64,000 nt of DNA from Membranipora membranacea (Eukaryota; Bryozoa; Gymnolaemata; Cheilostomatida; Membraniporidae), in NCBI GenBank assembly GCA_914767715.1, contig OU612070.1, forward strand, positions 11,985,501-12,049,500, given 5' to 3'. The notes below the pieces were generated by a model. It was given only the letters and a program-made list of their open reading frames with translations, searched no databases and was not told the DNA's origin. Every line of letters starts with the position of its first letter. The first letter of the stretch is position 1. A program made the translations under genes and the position numbers. This document shows positions 12,988-25,800 of the stretch, piece after piece.

Positions 12988-13180
12988 TGGTTCACATTGT
13001 CACAGATGCTTATCCCAGTCACATTATAACATTCATCCCAGATAGCCATCCCAGATAGCCATCCCAGTCAATGTGAACCAGAAAATGACACAATCCCAGA
13101 CTGTCTGGGTCCGTCTGGGATAGCATCGGGAAATTTGTAAGCATCAAGCTTTCCCGATGCTATCCCAAACGGACCCAGAC
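12988..13180. repeat. Compound foldback element (unit A only)
   Basis: Two nested inverted repeats lie side by side. In the first, TGGTTCACATTG at 12988-12999 pairs with CAATGTGAACCA at 13069-13080, and the interior holds repeated CCCAGATAGCCAT units. In the second, arms 13103-13130 and 13153-13180 (28 bp, one mismatch) flank a 22-base loop. Unit B has unrelated sequence of about 60 bp at this point (37367-37428), so this is either an insertion with local deletion or a replaced segment. No coding capacity. It is probably a MITE or foldback element of unknown family. Confidence 0.75.
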
Positions 13181-13184
13181 ATCT

Positions 13185-15962
13185 GAATGTTGGTCCATGC
13201 CTGCCTGCCAGGTTTTATTAATGAGAAAGTTTATTAGTTATTTTTGTCAAGTATTTCTCAATGCCTATCCGCATTTATAAATTTCTATTCTTCATTACCT
13301 GTATTGCTAATAGTATTGCTAATAGTATTTAAATGTGTTAAATTACTAGCTGTCTTTGAGCAAAAGAAATAAACTAACCCTTTTTCGTGGATCGGTATAT
13401 GCGGTGGAAGACAAAACATCACTACTACCCCAAGACAAAGGCAGTCAAAATATTTGCAGTTCATCCTGTAAAACACTAATGTGCTGCCCAAAGATAATAT
13501 TGTTGAGTTAATCTTTTTACTACTGCTATGATATATTTTTATATTTTTATTTGTCAATTATCTGCCATGTTTTCAAAATCTTTGATAATTTTTATTTCTA
13601 TCTGCTTGAACAAATGTTTCTATGTTATTAAAACTTTTATCTTTCAGAAGCCTTGAGGTTGAATTTTCCTCATTTACTTTTTAGTTGGAATTGCTAGTTT
13701 AATCCCACATCCCTGCAAAACACTTTACAATAATTTGCACTTTTCTGTTTCTTGCATTTTTGCTCGATAACTGTACTACCAAATGAATCTGCTAATCCTT
13801 TCACCATTCAACATCTATTTGTATAGTAACTCATAGGTATAGATGACTTGAATATGTATATAAGAGAGAGAAACTACACTACACCATACAACACAACCAT
13901 CAATATATTGATGAAGGCATTGAAGAAATCATCAGAAACACATAATTCGTAGACTCCAAATACTATATGTAGCCTATGGCCTGATATCACCCAAAATTTG
14001 CTATGGACATTCATATAGTACACCTGACAGGGAAGTGATGATGTTCGGGGTGGGGGGGGAGGGAGGTAATCCAACTGTAAACTCAGATAAACTCACGTCC
14101 ATTTATAGTTGTCAATACCCTGTGATAGCGTAAGAGAAACCTTGATGTTGCTTGTTTTTTTTGGTTACTGCTATCAGTACGGGTCTGCGGACTAGATCCT
14201 GATGGAGCACAGAGAATTTAAGGTTTGATACCCATTGCACCATGGCGGCTGCCTACAATGTAAACTCATATATAGCAATTATTTCTTAACCCACACTTTC
14301 TGACTAGAGGCGGCCTCAGACATATATGCCAAACGTTGAGTTATGGTACGTTTAGAGACATAAAGAATCCCAAAATCAGGTTGAAGGTGTTACCTGAAAC
14401 TGTCATTTCCGCAGACGTTTGAAAATATTACTTGTCTTGTACCAAAAAGAGGATGGTGTCATATTCGGGCAAAATTATATAATTTGTTCTGTGGGAAGCC
14501 AATGAAGTCTTGGAAACCATCTATGTATAAACAAGCAAATGGCCATGAATTGTAGGAAGAACTAAGTTTGACGAATATTGACATGTGGAAACTTGAAGTT
14601 GATGGAACAAGTTTGTATTGACTAGATATATTGGACGATGTTAACAAGTTGGTGGTGGTATTCCTAACTGATGTGATTGACGATACAAACTCCAACCAGC
14701 TAATGCTTCAACAAGACTGCACATCAACACAACTTCTGTAATCTAATGGAAACAAAACTCTCTAAAGGGATGATTTCAGCAGGTCTGTTTTGCAAAGTGT
14801 ATTTATTCTACGATTGTAATAGCGTGTTCCTACCTAAAAAAAGTTTTTGGTACAAAAAAGATTTTTTTTCTGCCCTTATAACACTCTCCTTTTCTTAGCA
14901 ATCAGTCCCAAGACATGACAAATAATCCAAGGTCAACTGAAAAAAAAGTTGCCCTCCCTCAACCAACTAAGGAAAACTTATTGGTAAGAAAATCTTAGAA
15001 GTACTGTTCACAGCCAATGATAGGCTTTCTTAGAACTACTGTTCACAGCCAATGATAGGCTTTTATGTTACTCACATATTCTTTCCTTCAATCTGACATC
15101 CGGTCACCACGCCGGTCTTGAAAGAAACTAAGTCTGTCAATTTCCCTCCCACCTCCCTATCACCAACCTGTGTCGTCCATTGTGGAAATTCTAACAATTT
15201 CCTGGTGATGGTGTTCATTTGTTCGTCAATTCTGCACCAGATTAACAACATCTAATACTATGGCAAGTAACCTGTCTGCCAAACAACATATACAGTGGCG
15301 TTGATCGTCACTTTCGGTTACAAATGCGTGAAGCGCCCCATATTTTTTTCCCCTATAATATGTTACATTATAAGAAAGAAAAAAATATATAGAATGTCAT
15401 TTTAAAAGGGAAAACAAGTTGTTGTGGTAAGTCACATAGTAAGCTTTGTTCGATCGAATGGAAATCATTGCACAGAAATTTTCCTGGAGAATGACAGAAA
15501 GTTCATAATAAAACTAATAGAAATGATGCTCAAAGTGATCATTAAAATAGAAAGAAACTAGCCATTTTTTGTCATATAAAGTTTTTCAAAATAAATATTT
15601 AAAATTGGTTGAAAATTGAGTGCAAAAGCATGCACACAGCGAGTATTAGTTCTTTTTCTGCAAGTAATATAGGTCAATCTTACAGAGGCAGCTTGCAATT
15701 TGAACGATTCAACATTTTCAGCCAGAAAGGGAAAAAGAAGGAAAACAGATAAATGCAATTGTGAGGAATATCAAATTTACCAGGTAATTCAATTTCCAAT
15801 ATAACTATGAACCTATTATGCCGATGTGTCAGCAGAGGAAATGAAATGAAAGAAATCATTGCAAAAACTATCAATTCTTGTTAAAATAATCTTCGTTGAA
15901 TTTAATAATTTCTTCTGAAAAGGTAGGGGTGCTCAAAAAATGGTTAATGATCACAGCTGGTT
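13185..15962. other. 3' intergenic spacer between convergent RPTP copies (unit A)
   Basis: This matches 37430-39656 of unit B except for about 14821-15390, which is absent from B. It contains a G-rich tract (14046-14066) and a 35-bp unit repeated twice (about 14994-15063, core CTGTTCACAGCCAATGATAG). No gene is recognised. Polyadenylation signals of the chimeric gene should lie just below 15963. AATAAA-like motifs on the minus strand are frequent but not diagnostic in this AT-rich sequence. Confidence 0.5.
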
Positions 15963-18900
15963 TTACTGAAAGTTCCCATACTCAGAGAACTGCTCTACAT
16001 ATTCCTTCAGTACTTGGTAGATGAGCACGTATTGAGCCTATAAAAAGAGAATACAACTGTGTAATGGAAAATATTTTGCAGAGTAGCGAGGGTATAATAG
16101 GATCGAATAGCTGGTTAAAACATCAATTTTACTCACCAATTCATAAATGAGAAGGGAATATGAGTGATTTGTCAGTTAGAGGAATAAACTTAATATGCAT
16201 GGAAAAGTAACCGTATATTCAGGCCCCGGTGCCAGCAGCAGCTCAGTGTCTGACAACGGTGCATCAACCAGCTTTCCAATAATAATAATTTTACTGCAAT
16301 TCTACAAACATGATGTACTACTAGAGTACTAATCCGCTCTTATAGGACACCAGTGTAAAAGTATATAGTATACTGTATTGCTAGTGTATACTCTGGTTGT
16401 CATACACTTGGGCCATGTAGGACTGGAGTTTGTCCGCCTACCTTTGTTCAATACTATAATATACATCTTTTTGGTTAAATAACCAACAAGTGTATCAACA
16501 CTATATCCACATATTGTTTGTTCTCATTGTTTTTGGCTGGGATGCCAAATCTATATCTAATATTTAGACGGCATCGCACAAAATGTGCTCGGACTAAACT
16601 AGGATTTATTTGACCACATGTAAAGAAACTTACAATAATTTCAATGAATTGTGGCCTCCTCAACCTGGCCTTTAGGACAGGACTATAGACATCTACTTGC
16701 TGCTCCAGTTTTAACTTGTCAAGGGCATTGTATGCGCAAATCATTAGGCCGCATCTTGTGGTCCCGTTTCTGTAATGAAAAATGTGATCATGGTAAGCTG
16801 ACATATTTTAACCCTAGCCCAAATTTGGTCCATTTGCCTGCATTTGCAGTTGCTATGTGACCAGTTTTATAGAGGAGTAACTGGAAGGAAGGCTAACTGA
16901 ATCAATCTTGATCTAGTTAAGTACCAGTAGGGGGTCTGTCAAATTGCCATGTTATGCCATCATTGACTTGTGCAATTACATAATCTTTAGTTTGTCTTAC
17001 CCAAAGAACAAGGATTAGAGGACTTCCACACGATCACTGTTTTGTTGAATTAATCCAAATATATTGCAAGCACTAACTATGCATAGTCAGGATCTGTGCT
17101 CACAATGACAGATGATGTATTCCATAACCATTCGAGGAGAAATTCAATCCTGACATCAGATTTGGGCTTTTACAGTAAAGACATTTGCTTACTTCATTTC
17201 AACATCATACTTTAACGGGAGGGTCAATATCTACTCACAGACACGTTAATATGGTGGTACTATTACCACTATTCTGCTTTAAGTTCTCAATCAAGTCATG
17301 TATCTGTACCAGCTCACTAGCATCAGGCTCCTGTATTCCGTCCCTAACGTTTTTGGCAGCCACTACTCTAACTTTATGCTTCGACTGTAAATAAAGTAAT
17401 AGAATATGGTGATGCATACAAAGTTGAGGTAGTGCCATGATAAGCCGATAGGTAAACTGTTATTTGTATTGGTGATATTTCCAGAATAGCTCTCTATGAT
17501 AACTCATCGGAACAAAACTTTCAGAATCTTTATTCCCTTTTAAGGTATGGTCCATATTAATCGCAAAATCATCAGCATTGGAATAATATCTTACCTGTTT
17601 AGTTGAAACTTGAAGGGTTATGACATCTGCAGTTTCACGAGTCTGATCATCATGCTGCCTTGCAACAGTGAACTTACCAAACATCATCTCATATTTATCT
17701 CCCTCGCAAGGATAGAACGCTTCCTGAAACAGTCGACATGATCATGAAAATTCCATTCTCGTAACATGAGTAGTACTCATGAAGAATGTATGAGTCAATT
17801 GATTTACACCATCAACCAAAGCAGAGTACATACAATGACAGATATGTTTTCATGAATAAGGGTGAACATTCTGTCCCTCCACAAACACATGTCAATTTAT
17901 GTGATTACAGGACGGAATTTCTCCTTTTTGACAAACTACAGTACAGTAATGCTACATTGGTCCACGTTTGAAACCTATTTAAAGCATATTCAGTTGAGAA
18001 GGTTTTTACTAACGGAACTTGATCACAAATTTCCATACTGTGTTTTTAACCATCAATCCATGATATACTCTCAGTGCATACACTGCATAGCGAATGTGTT
18101 TGCTCCGATTGGCTTCCCGTTGACAAAAAATCGTAGCAAACACTCCGAAAAAAAGGCATAATACTTTTAACTGCACAAAGCCTAATGTTATCATTATTGC
18201 GATGAATAGACGGTTTGAAATACACGAATATATAAATCCTCATAGTGGACTGGAAATAATTCAAAGAACGACAAGAATTGTGAAATATAAAGCTTACCTC
18301 ATCACTAAAACCCTCAAGCTGCACAATGATTTGAACACCTTGTTCTACAACCATGGTCCAAAAGTCCTCAACTGTGTTTTTCATTGGCAGCTGTGTTGCT
18401 ATCCAGTGATTTTTCTCTCTATATGTCTGCAACCGAAAAGTAAATTTTTATATATCGACTCTGCAGGGTGCCTGTTTGCCTGGGAAGAAGGTGGAATACT
18501 TAAAGGTTTGTCCTGTCAGTTGTCTGGGACTCAGAATCATAGTAACCTTGTACTACATATACAAGACCCAATTTCTTCAGTTGTTGATTACAAAACTTTG
18601 ATATCCTCACAATGAGCACCAGCAAAACACTGCAGAGATTATATTTGGTGCCCCTTGAAGAGACTTATCTGCCCAAATTACCAAGATAAACTATTTAGTA
18701 TCAATTAGAATATTCAAACTAATTTACACCCTGACTAGAATTTTGTCGGATGCTTATAGATACTTGAAATGAAACAGACAGCTTAGCATCATTTAACATG
18801 GGTTCTCTTGATGTTACTCACATCCATGAATACTGCATTGATGTAATCACCGCTAGATGACCCATTGATGTAGACTCTATGTGCATCAGCTGTAATATGA

Positions 18901-19514
18901 ATAGAGATACTCCACTATGAAAGTCAAATTGTTCAATGCGATATCAAATCTAACTGTTGACAGAACATGCTTGTTGTCCACAACACAGAAGTTTGTTGTC
19001 ATAGATGGCAGTGGCATTTCTTATAGAAAGTTAAGAATAGGCCCAAATTGGATAAGATAAGTTAAAATCTCTGACCTGGAATCCAAAATACAAAACATAC
19101 TAAGATATAAATTATAGAGAAAAACAATCCGTAAACACGCCGGTGTCAACTAGAAGGGTATGTCATGTCAAAATCCAGTCGATGTGAGTTTTCATGGCCA
19201 ATCAATTGGACAGCAAGCTAATTGGGGCAGATTCAATAATCATTTAAGCTATCATTGAACCAAAGATATGAAAATCAGTAACTGAAATTTGTAATGTTGT
19301 TGCGTTCAATGAAAGATGATATAACCCGAAATCTGTCAAAGGATTCTTATTCAGCAAAATACTAAAGTGACAGCATCGAAGCTCAAAGACCTGGTGCGCT
19401 ATTAATACATGATTTACCTGCTAGGTTCTCAGCAAATCTGTTCTTATCATGACTTGTGGACAGCTTTGCCTTACTGTACTGAAGGTGTACTGCATCAACC
19501 CGGCTCTGAGTTGA
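15963..19514 (-). CDS. Phosphatase D2 (pseudophosphatase) of the chimeric gene
   Basis: The exons are 19514-19418, 18889-18822, 18426-18298, 17723-17595, 17384-17239, 16769-16634 and 16037-15963. Visible motifs are GDYINAVFMD, WIATQLPMKNTVEDFW and the P-loop position, which reads C-L-N-G-T-T-R across the 17239/16769 junction. This preserves Cys-X5-Arg spacing but none of the other P-loop residues. The WPD loop is replaced by NVRDGIQEPD. The protein ends SEYGNFQ with TAA at 15965-15963. D2 domains of RPTPs are typically inactive and regulatory. Confidence 0.88.
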
Positions 19515-19819
19515 CTGCAATCAACTCATAGAAAAAATACTGTAAATGAATGTATTTTATATAGAGGTGAGCACGGGGTGTACACGGCTTGTCAATACCA
19601 ATATATCTTACCCAGCACTAAACATCAAGTTGACTGAAATTTCTCAACATATATAACATGAGAAACGCATGCCATGAAATCTTCATTTGAAAACATGATA
19701 CATCATCTTCACTGATACATTGTAAGCAATTGTAGTGCAAGCAATAATCACTTGCAAGAATGCCAAAAACTTATTTGTCTTTGAATTTTCTCACAAATTA
19801 TTATTTTTAACTCACTGAC

Positions 19820-22800
19820 CTCGTATTCCGTTCTGATGTTACTTGCATCTTCTCCTCCACCAAAATCTCTGATTAGGGCAGTCAAACTATCCGGATGGTA
19901 GGAGAAATCTTTTGTAGAGAGAAACTCGCAAACTGCGGTATACAGGAAGCGATACTGCTCCTAAAACGAGTAGCCAAAAACAGTTTTGTAATATTAATGA
20001 CCGGCAGATGCTACTCAGTCAAGTATATGATGCATAACCTCATCAAAAACATAGCCAAACAGGCTACTTCTACATGGTTAATCATATTAATGGTATTCAT
20101 ACCACACAAGTTAACCGTGTTGTAATGGAAAGAGAGTTTCACCAATTTATATTTTTTTATCAAACAGCAAAACACTTGTTTGCAAAAGTTATGTGGTACT
20201 TTTTTCAGGCATGCGTTTTCAAAGACCATAGACAGATATGCAGAGGAAACATACCACAGTCTGAATCATACGCGGTCGCCTCATTCTCATTTTCTCTACA
20301 CTCTCTAAAAACTGTAGTGTGTTCTCATCAGCTGCTTGCTTCACCAGATAATTCATAGCTATGAATGTTCCAGCTCTCCCAACACCATCACTACAGAAAA
20401 ATAATTCACAGTTGGTAACAGAAAGACATTTCAGGGCAGGAAGCCTTTTTGAGAGTGACTCTGCACTTGCGGCTTCCTAAGCTTAATTGTTGACGGAAGT
20501 TATTATTTTGAGACTGTCTGGGCTGGGAATAGTATTCGTGATGACAAAAGCTTTTACCAGCCAACGACACTCAAGATGACGCAATACGACACTTAATACA
20601 CTAAGAAAACAATCATTTGCAAATGATGTAATACTTTAATAATTTAGGAAGTCTCACATATATTACTGAGTACTTTGACTTTTAGCAAAATGTTGGTTTG
20701 TTTTGTTGTGTTACAAGTCAACAGTAATTATTATGTTCAACCTGAGAAAACTGAGGAATTTCACCTGCAGTGCACAAGTAATGGAGGAGCGAGTCTGGCA
20801 ACGCTTGTTTGGATTCTGTTATAGAAGGAGATGTAAGCTCCTGTGTCCTGAGGCACTCCATGATCAGGCCAAGACAAGAAGTAGAAATGTTTGATGGTTC
20901 TCGTTTCACCATCCTGTAAAGAAATGGTACAAATCGAGAAGGTAACGTGATTTGTTCATACATTTCCAATCCACGCTGTCACAACATGATGTTTGACAGG
21001 TCCTTACTCATCAAGCTACCTCCAGCGAGAACAAACTTAGCAGCTCAAGCACTGGCGTATATATCAGTGGTCTCAAGGGAATCCCAATAAATGCAATGAA
21101 ACTATCATTCAACTCAGGTGTAATTATTTCTTCAACATACAAATTTACTCAATAAACTACTATGTATACATCTATAGTGCACAATACCTTGGTATACTGA
21201 AAGGTTCTGACTGTAAAGTCAGCCCATTCCTCGCAATTAGTTACTGTCACCGAGATTTCACCAAAACTCATCGCTGTATTCATATTATCAGGCCAGTACT
21301 GATAGCATTTAATCTGTAAGAGGAAAGTGTATACTATGGCTAGATACATCAAGATAACCGCAGAATAAATTGTAAGAAAACACTAATAAAGGCATGACTT
21401 TAACCTGCCTTTACTTGTTTCAATTCACATTTACATTCATCTAAATATCAAAAATATGAGAACTCCTTTCACTAAAATTAAAGCATACAGCAAGCAGTTT
21501 GTTTGTACAGGATCACAAGGGATTATTTACTTGTTACTTACAGCAGCTCAGTAAGAGAAAAATATCATACCATACAAAAATAACTCACCCTTGAAAGCTC
21601 AACCACTTTTGTGACCATCACAATGCCACTTGGGTTCTGCTCCAAAATCATCAGCCAGAAATCGTCAACAGTTCTCTCAATCGGACCTGAAAAATTTGTA
21701 GGAAAATAAGAGAGTTGCCATTGATTATAACACAATAGATCTGCAACAAAGATTTTAATAAGCGTACACCAACGGTGCATCATACTTTCAGGGTGATGAA
21801 TTGAAGCGATTCCGTTACTAGTAACAGCAGCACTAGTTATTTATTTGTGTTTAAAAGAAATAACTTCTAGCTTCTAGCGTTTAGCTTAGTTAGCACCTTA
21901 ATGTCAGCTAGATCTAAGTTGTAGTTTATATAAAATTATCAAGGAATATAATTAGCTAGCCACAAATATTGATATTCCAAGCATTTGCAAAAGAGGGAAA
22001 CCTTATCATCGGCTGGGGTTACTCTATCCCTTTGGGGTAGTTGATATATTAAAACTTTTGCAATTTCTTTGCTGGCAAATGACACTCACCCATTGCTGCT
22101 ATGTATCCTGGGTATTTCTTGTACCCCTATAAAAAATATGAGATGAAAACTCAGTAGTGACATCGATAGTCTTGAAACAGATAACTCCAAAAGCATCAGA
22201 GGTTGGATAGTCTATCTAAGGTCTTTTTGTAATGGGTACTTGGATACTAGCAATAAGCGGTCTGCAATGGAGATAACATACTCTAGACCCATTTAGACCT
22301 TGGGTTTTGCACTTTGAAATCATTCCTATGAGATTGTTTAGATATGAAAAGTGGTTGTTTTTTGCTTTCCTAAAGAATAATTGTTTGTTATTTATCTGCT
22401 ATCTCAGATTTTTCTCGTAAATACAAGTCACATGGGAACGATGTTAAATGCTCCCCTGCTTTAAGTTTACTGGTTAATTGGGTAATTTACTCCTCCAGAT
22501 GCTTACCTCCATATGTGAAGCATTGATGTAATCAGTCCCTCTGTCATTTCGACTAAGCTTCACTGAATTTATTGATACTAGATGATCATTTCATTAGAAC
22601 CTAATGGATAACTTGGGAGTCACTGGAAGCCCTGCTACTGCAAATGTATATACACGGTAAATCTGGTCTAAAAACCTAGGGACTGAGCTTTTGTAGCCTA
22701 AAATGTTTTATCCAATCTCATCTTCTGAGCCTAAAATTAATGGGTATTATGGTTCCCATGCATTACCAATAGAAGCGATGTACTTTGTCACTGAATTGTA

Positions 22801-25800
22801 CAAGCAGGGAGCTTGTCCCCTAACTTCTGGTACAAGAGAGCCAATTATAACACTTTTTGTGTGGGAGTTGTTTTTCCAACATCAAAGTGGGCATAACTCT
22901 TGACTATTCCATATCATACCTGGGTACAGCTCCTTGTATCTACTTTTTCCGTCGTTGATTGGTAGAAGTGCCACAGATCGATTTGGTAAAGGCATGTTAT
23001 CCAGAGCCTAATAATGAATGAAATATAATATAGTTGACCGTAAATTTTAAAATTGTGATACGCATTTGGTAAGTACATAAAACAAAATTTCTGACCACAA
23101 ATACAACACATTATTTCAGAAACATGAAGCACAGTCTGCTTTTTACAAAGAGAACATCCAACTTGCTTCTTCGAACATTAGTCACGTATATGCTGGGGAC
23201 CCAAGTGTATATTCAATTAGGTGGGGTTTAAAATTTGGCTATATATCTTGTAGGTTGTTTCATCTAGTCTGGAGGTGGCAGACTCCTTCTTTTTTTCACT
23301 TCCTTTTACAGAATTGAGTGGATAGGGTTTGAAAATTGTCTCTGCTAGGGTTTGACAGTTGTTCTAGTAGGGTTTCCATGCTGATCGCAATGGTAATATT
23401 GTACCTTACACCAAGTTACACAATAGGCGGCTAATTGCCAAAAACTCTGCGGGGAAATGGGAATGTGATCTAAAATGACTATAAGGTTTTAAATCATGAA
23501 AAAACTGAGAGAGCATGTCAGAAAAAGTGAATTTGAAAGTTTTCATGGGTGTGCTAGCATTAATTCAATAGCCCAGTAACAGCCCGAAACTGTTACAATA
23601 TCCCCTCATATCATCTTTGTATAGCAGTCATTTAAGCAAAACCACTTTTTTAATTTTCCTGCTGTCTGGAAAACTGGCTACGGGTGTTCTTAAAGATCTG
23701 ATTTTTATGAGGACCGTGTATTGTCCCTCCCATCACATAACACCAGTTTTCAATGCTCTGAGTGTGTCGTTTTGTGAATGGTACATATTTTTTAGGTCCC
23801 ATTTTAGTTTCGTAAAAGCAGTTTTTATAAGGTTATATCTCATGTTAAGCCAAAATGTACTCCTTCAAGTAGTAAAAAAGTGTGTGTTGCATTGATGGAG
23901 TCAATACAAAGCCACCATAGTAAAACCAGATTTATGCAACCATTCAAACCATTTTTCCAGGTGGCAGCGAAATTGAATCGGCAGTTTTGCATTAATGATG
24001 GTCATATACATGTCATAATGGGGTGTTGTTACTATTATTGGCCGCATCACCGCTATTTAAAAAATGAAAAACTTTAGATCCACCAATTAAGACATGCTCG
24101 TTTTCGTTTGAAACAATATCATTGTTTTATTATCACTTTCCCTTTTGGCGGCCGCACTTTTGGCCATAAGTAGCCGTGTGAGATCTCAAGTTCTCACAGC
24201 TCAGGAGATTTCAGATAAAGAGAATGGAGCCAGGTGATACCAGACGACGTCAACCACTTCAAAATAATGTATATAATTAAAGTCCAACCTCCGCCTTTTT
24301 GGAGGGGATTAAACGCTGACATTTGAATAATATATATAATTAAAACATTTTTATTAGACATAAATTAAAGCCCAACCTCCGCCTTTTTGGAGGGGATTAA
24401 ACGCTGACATTTGAATAATATATATAATTAAAACCTTTTTATTAGACATAAATTAAAGCCCAACCTCCGTCTTTTTGGAGGTTTCAAACGCAAACATTTA
24501 AATGATATTGATAATTAAAACCTTTTTATCAGAAACAAAATCTAAATCAAATCTCCGCTTTTGTCAAGAGGATGGGCAAATGCAATCTCCGGTTTTTTGG
24601 CCATGTGCACCCGCCGTGGTGAACCCCTTTGCATATAAAAACCGGGGGAACATCAAGGCGGCTCAGTTTTTTTTGGAGAGCCCTCAGCAGCATATCACTC
24701 TGCAATATTTTGATAATACTATTATTTTGGAGCGTATTACTATTATTTTGGAGCGTATTACCATTTTGGAGCATACTACGACTTACTGTTTTGGAGTTGA
24801 CCTATTCTGACCTTTTGCACAGGAAACTTTGACGGTATGATAGAGCATGGTTTATTTTTTACAATGACTGTTTAAACTTATTTCCACCATTTAATCAAAA
24901 TAAAGTCTTATTTTAATGTCGAAAGGCATCTCAACTATAAGTCATTAGTAAATTGAACTAACATCTGCTTGTAACAAAATTCTAAAGAACAATGTTGTGG
25001 ATAAATTTGATTAGGTAAACAAAACACTTTTTGTATGGAGTTGCCTTCTTCCTCTTACGGAAGAAGTTAACTCCATACAAAATAAACATGAGCAAAATGA
25101 ATGAAATAGTGGTGTCTGTTCTGCTCGGGTATTCGGCCCCAAGTGGGTCGAATATGCGACAGCCGCCCGTTGCGCACCACATCAACCCAAAATCCTCAAT
25201 GAAGTTCTAGCCACATTTTGCACATGCTGGCACCGGACTTATCTTACATCTGCCTTTTTAAGTCTGAGGGCTTTCTATTTTTTTTGGTGTGTGTATGTGT
25301 TTCTACCTGGACAAAAATGTTGAGGGCTAAAACTACCAGAAGCCGACTACACAACATTACTCACCCTAAACTCCTCATCAATCTTGATTGCTTCATTTTC
25401 TATGAATGATGCCAGTAGTGCCGGATCAAGTCCGTCTGTCTTGAATCTATTATTGTTATTCTCATAGGGGTTATATTCTCGCTCCTTCTGTGGAAGCTGT
25501 TTGACAGGAACAACTAGAAGAATAGAATGAAAAACTCTATCTGAGGAAAAGCTAGTCTATATACATCCCTTTTGATAGATGCTAATCATCACACTTGAAA
25601 TAAAAGATCATTTTTATGTAACACTGCGCTGAGGACACAAATGTGAGACCAGGCAAAGATAAAGGAAATAAGTTCCTGATAGAAACCCACACCAAACTGA
25701 TAAGCTAATCCGATTAAATTTGTACGCTTTGACGTGGGTTGCGGTTTTCAAAAGTATCATTTTGATCTTAGCACACATGTCAGCTCAGGTACAATGATGT

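Noticed and set aside
14046-14066. G-rich tracts (also 38301-38316 and the poly-C at 6600) as regulatory G-quadruplexes
   Set aside because: They are homopolymer slippage tracts of different length in the two units, with no positional relation to a promoter or terminator.
14459-14695. Minus-strand open frame shared with 38677-38943
   Set aside because: The reading frame diverges at its C-terminal end between copies through an indel, and no domain or splice context supports it.
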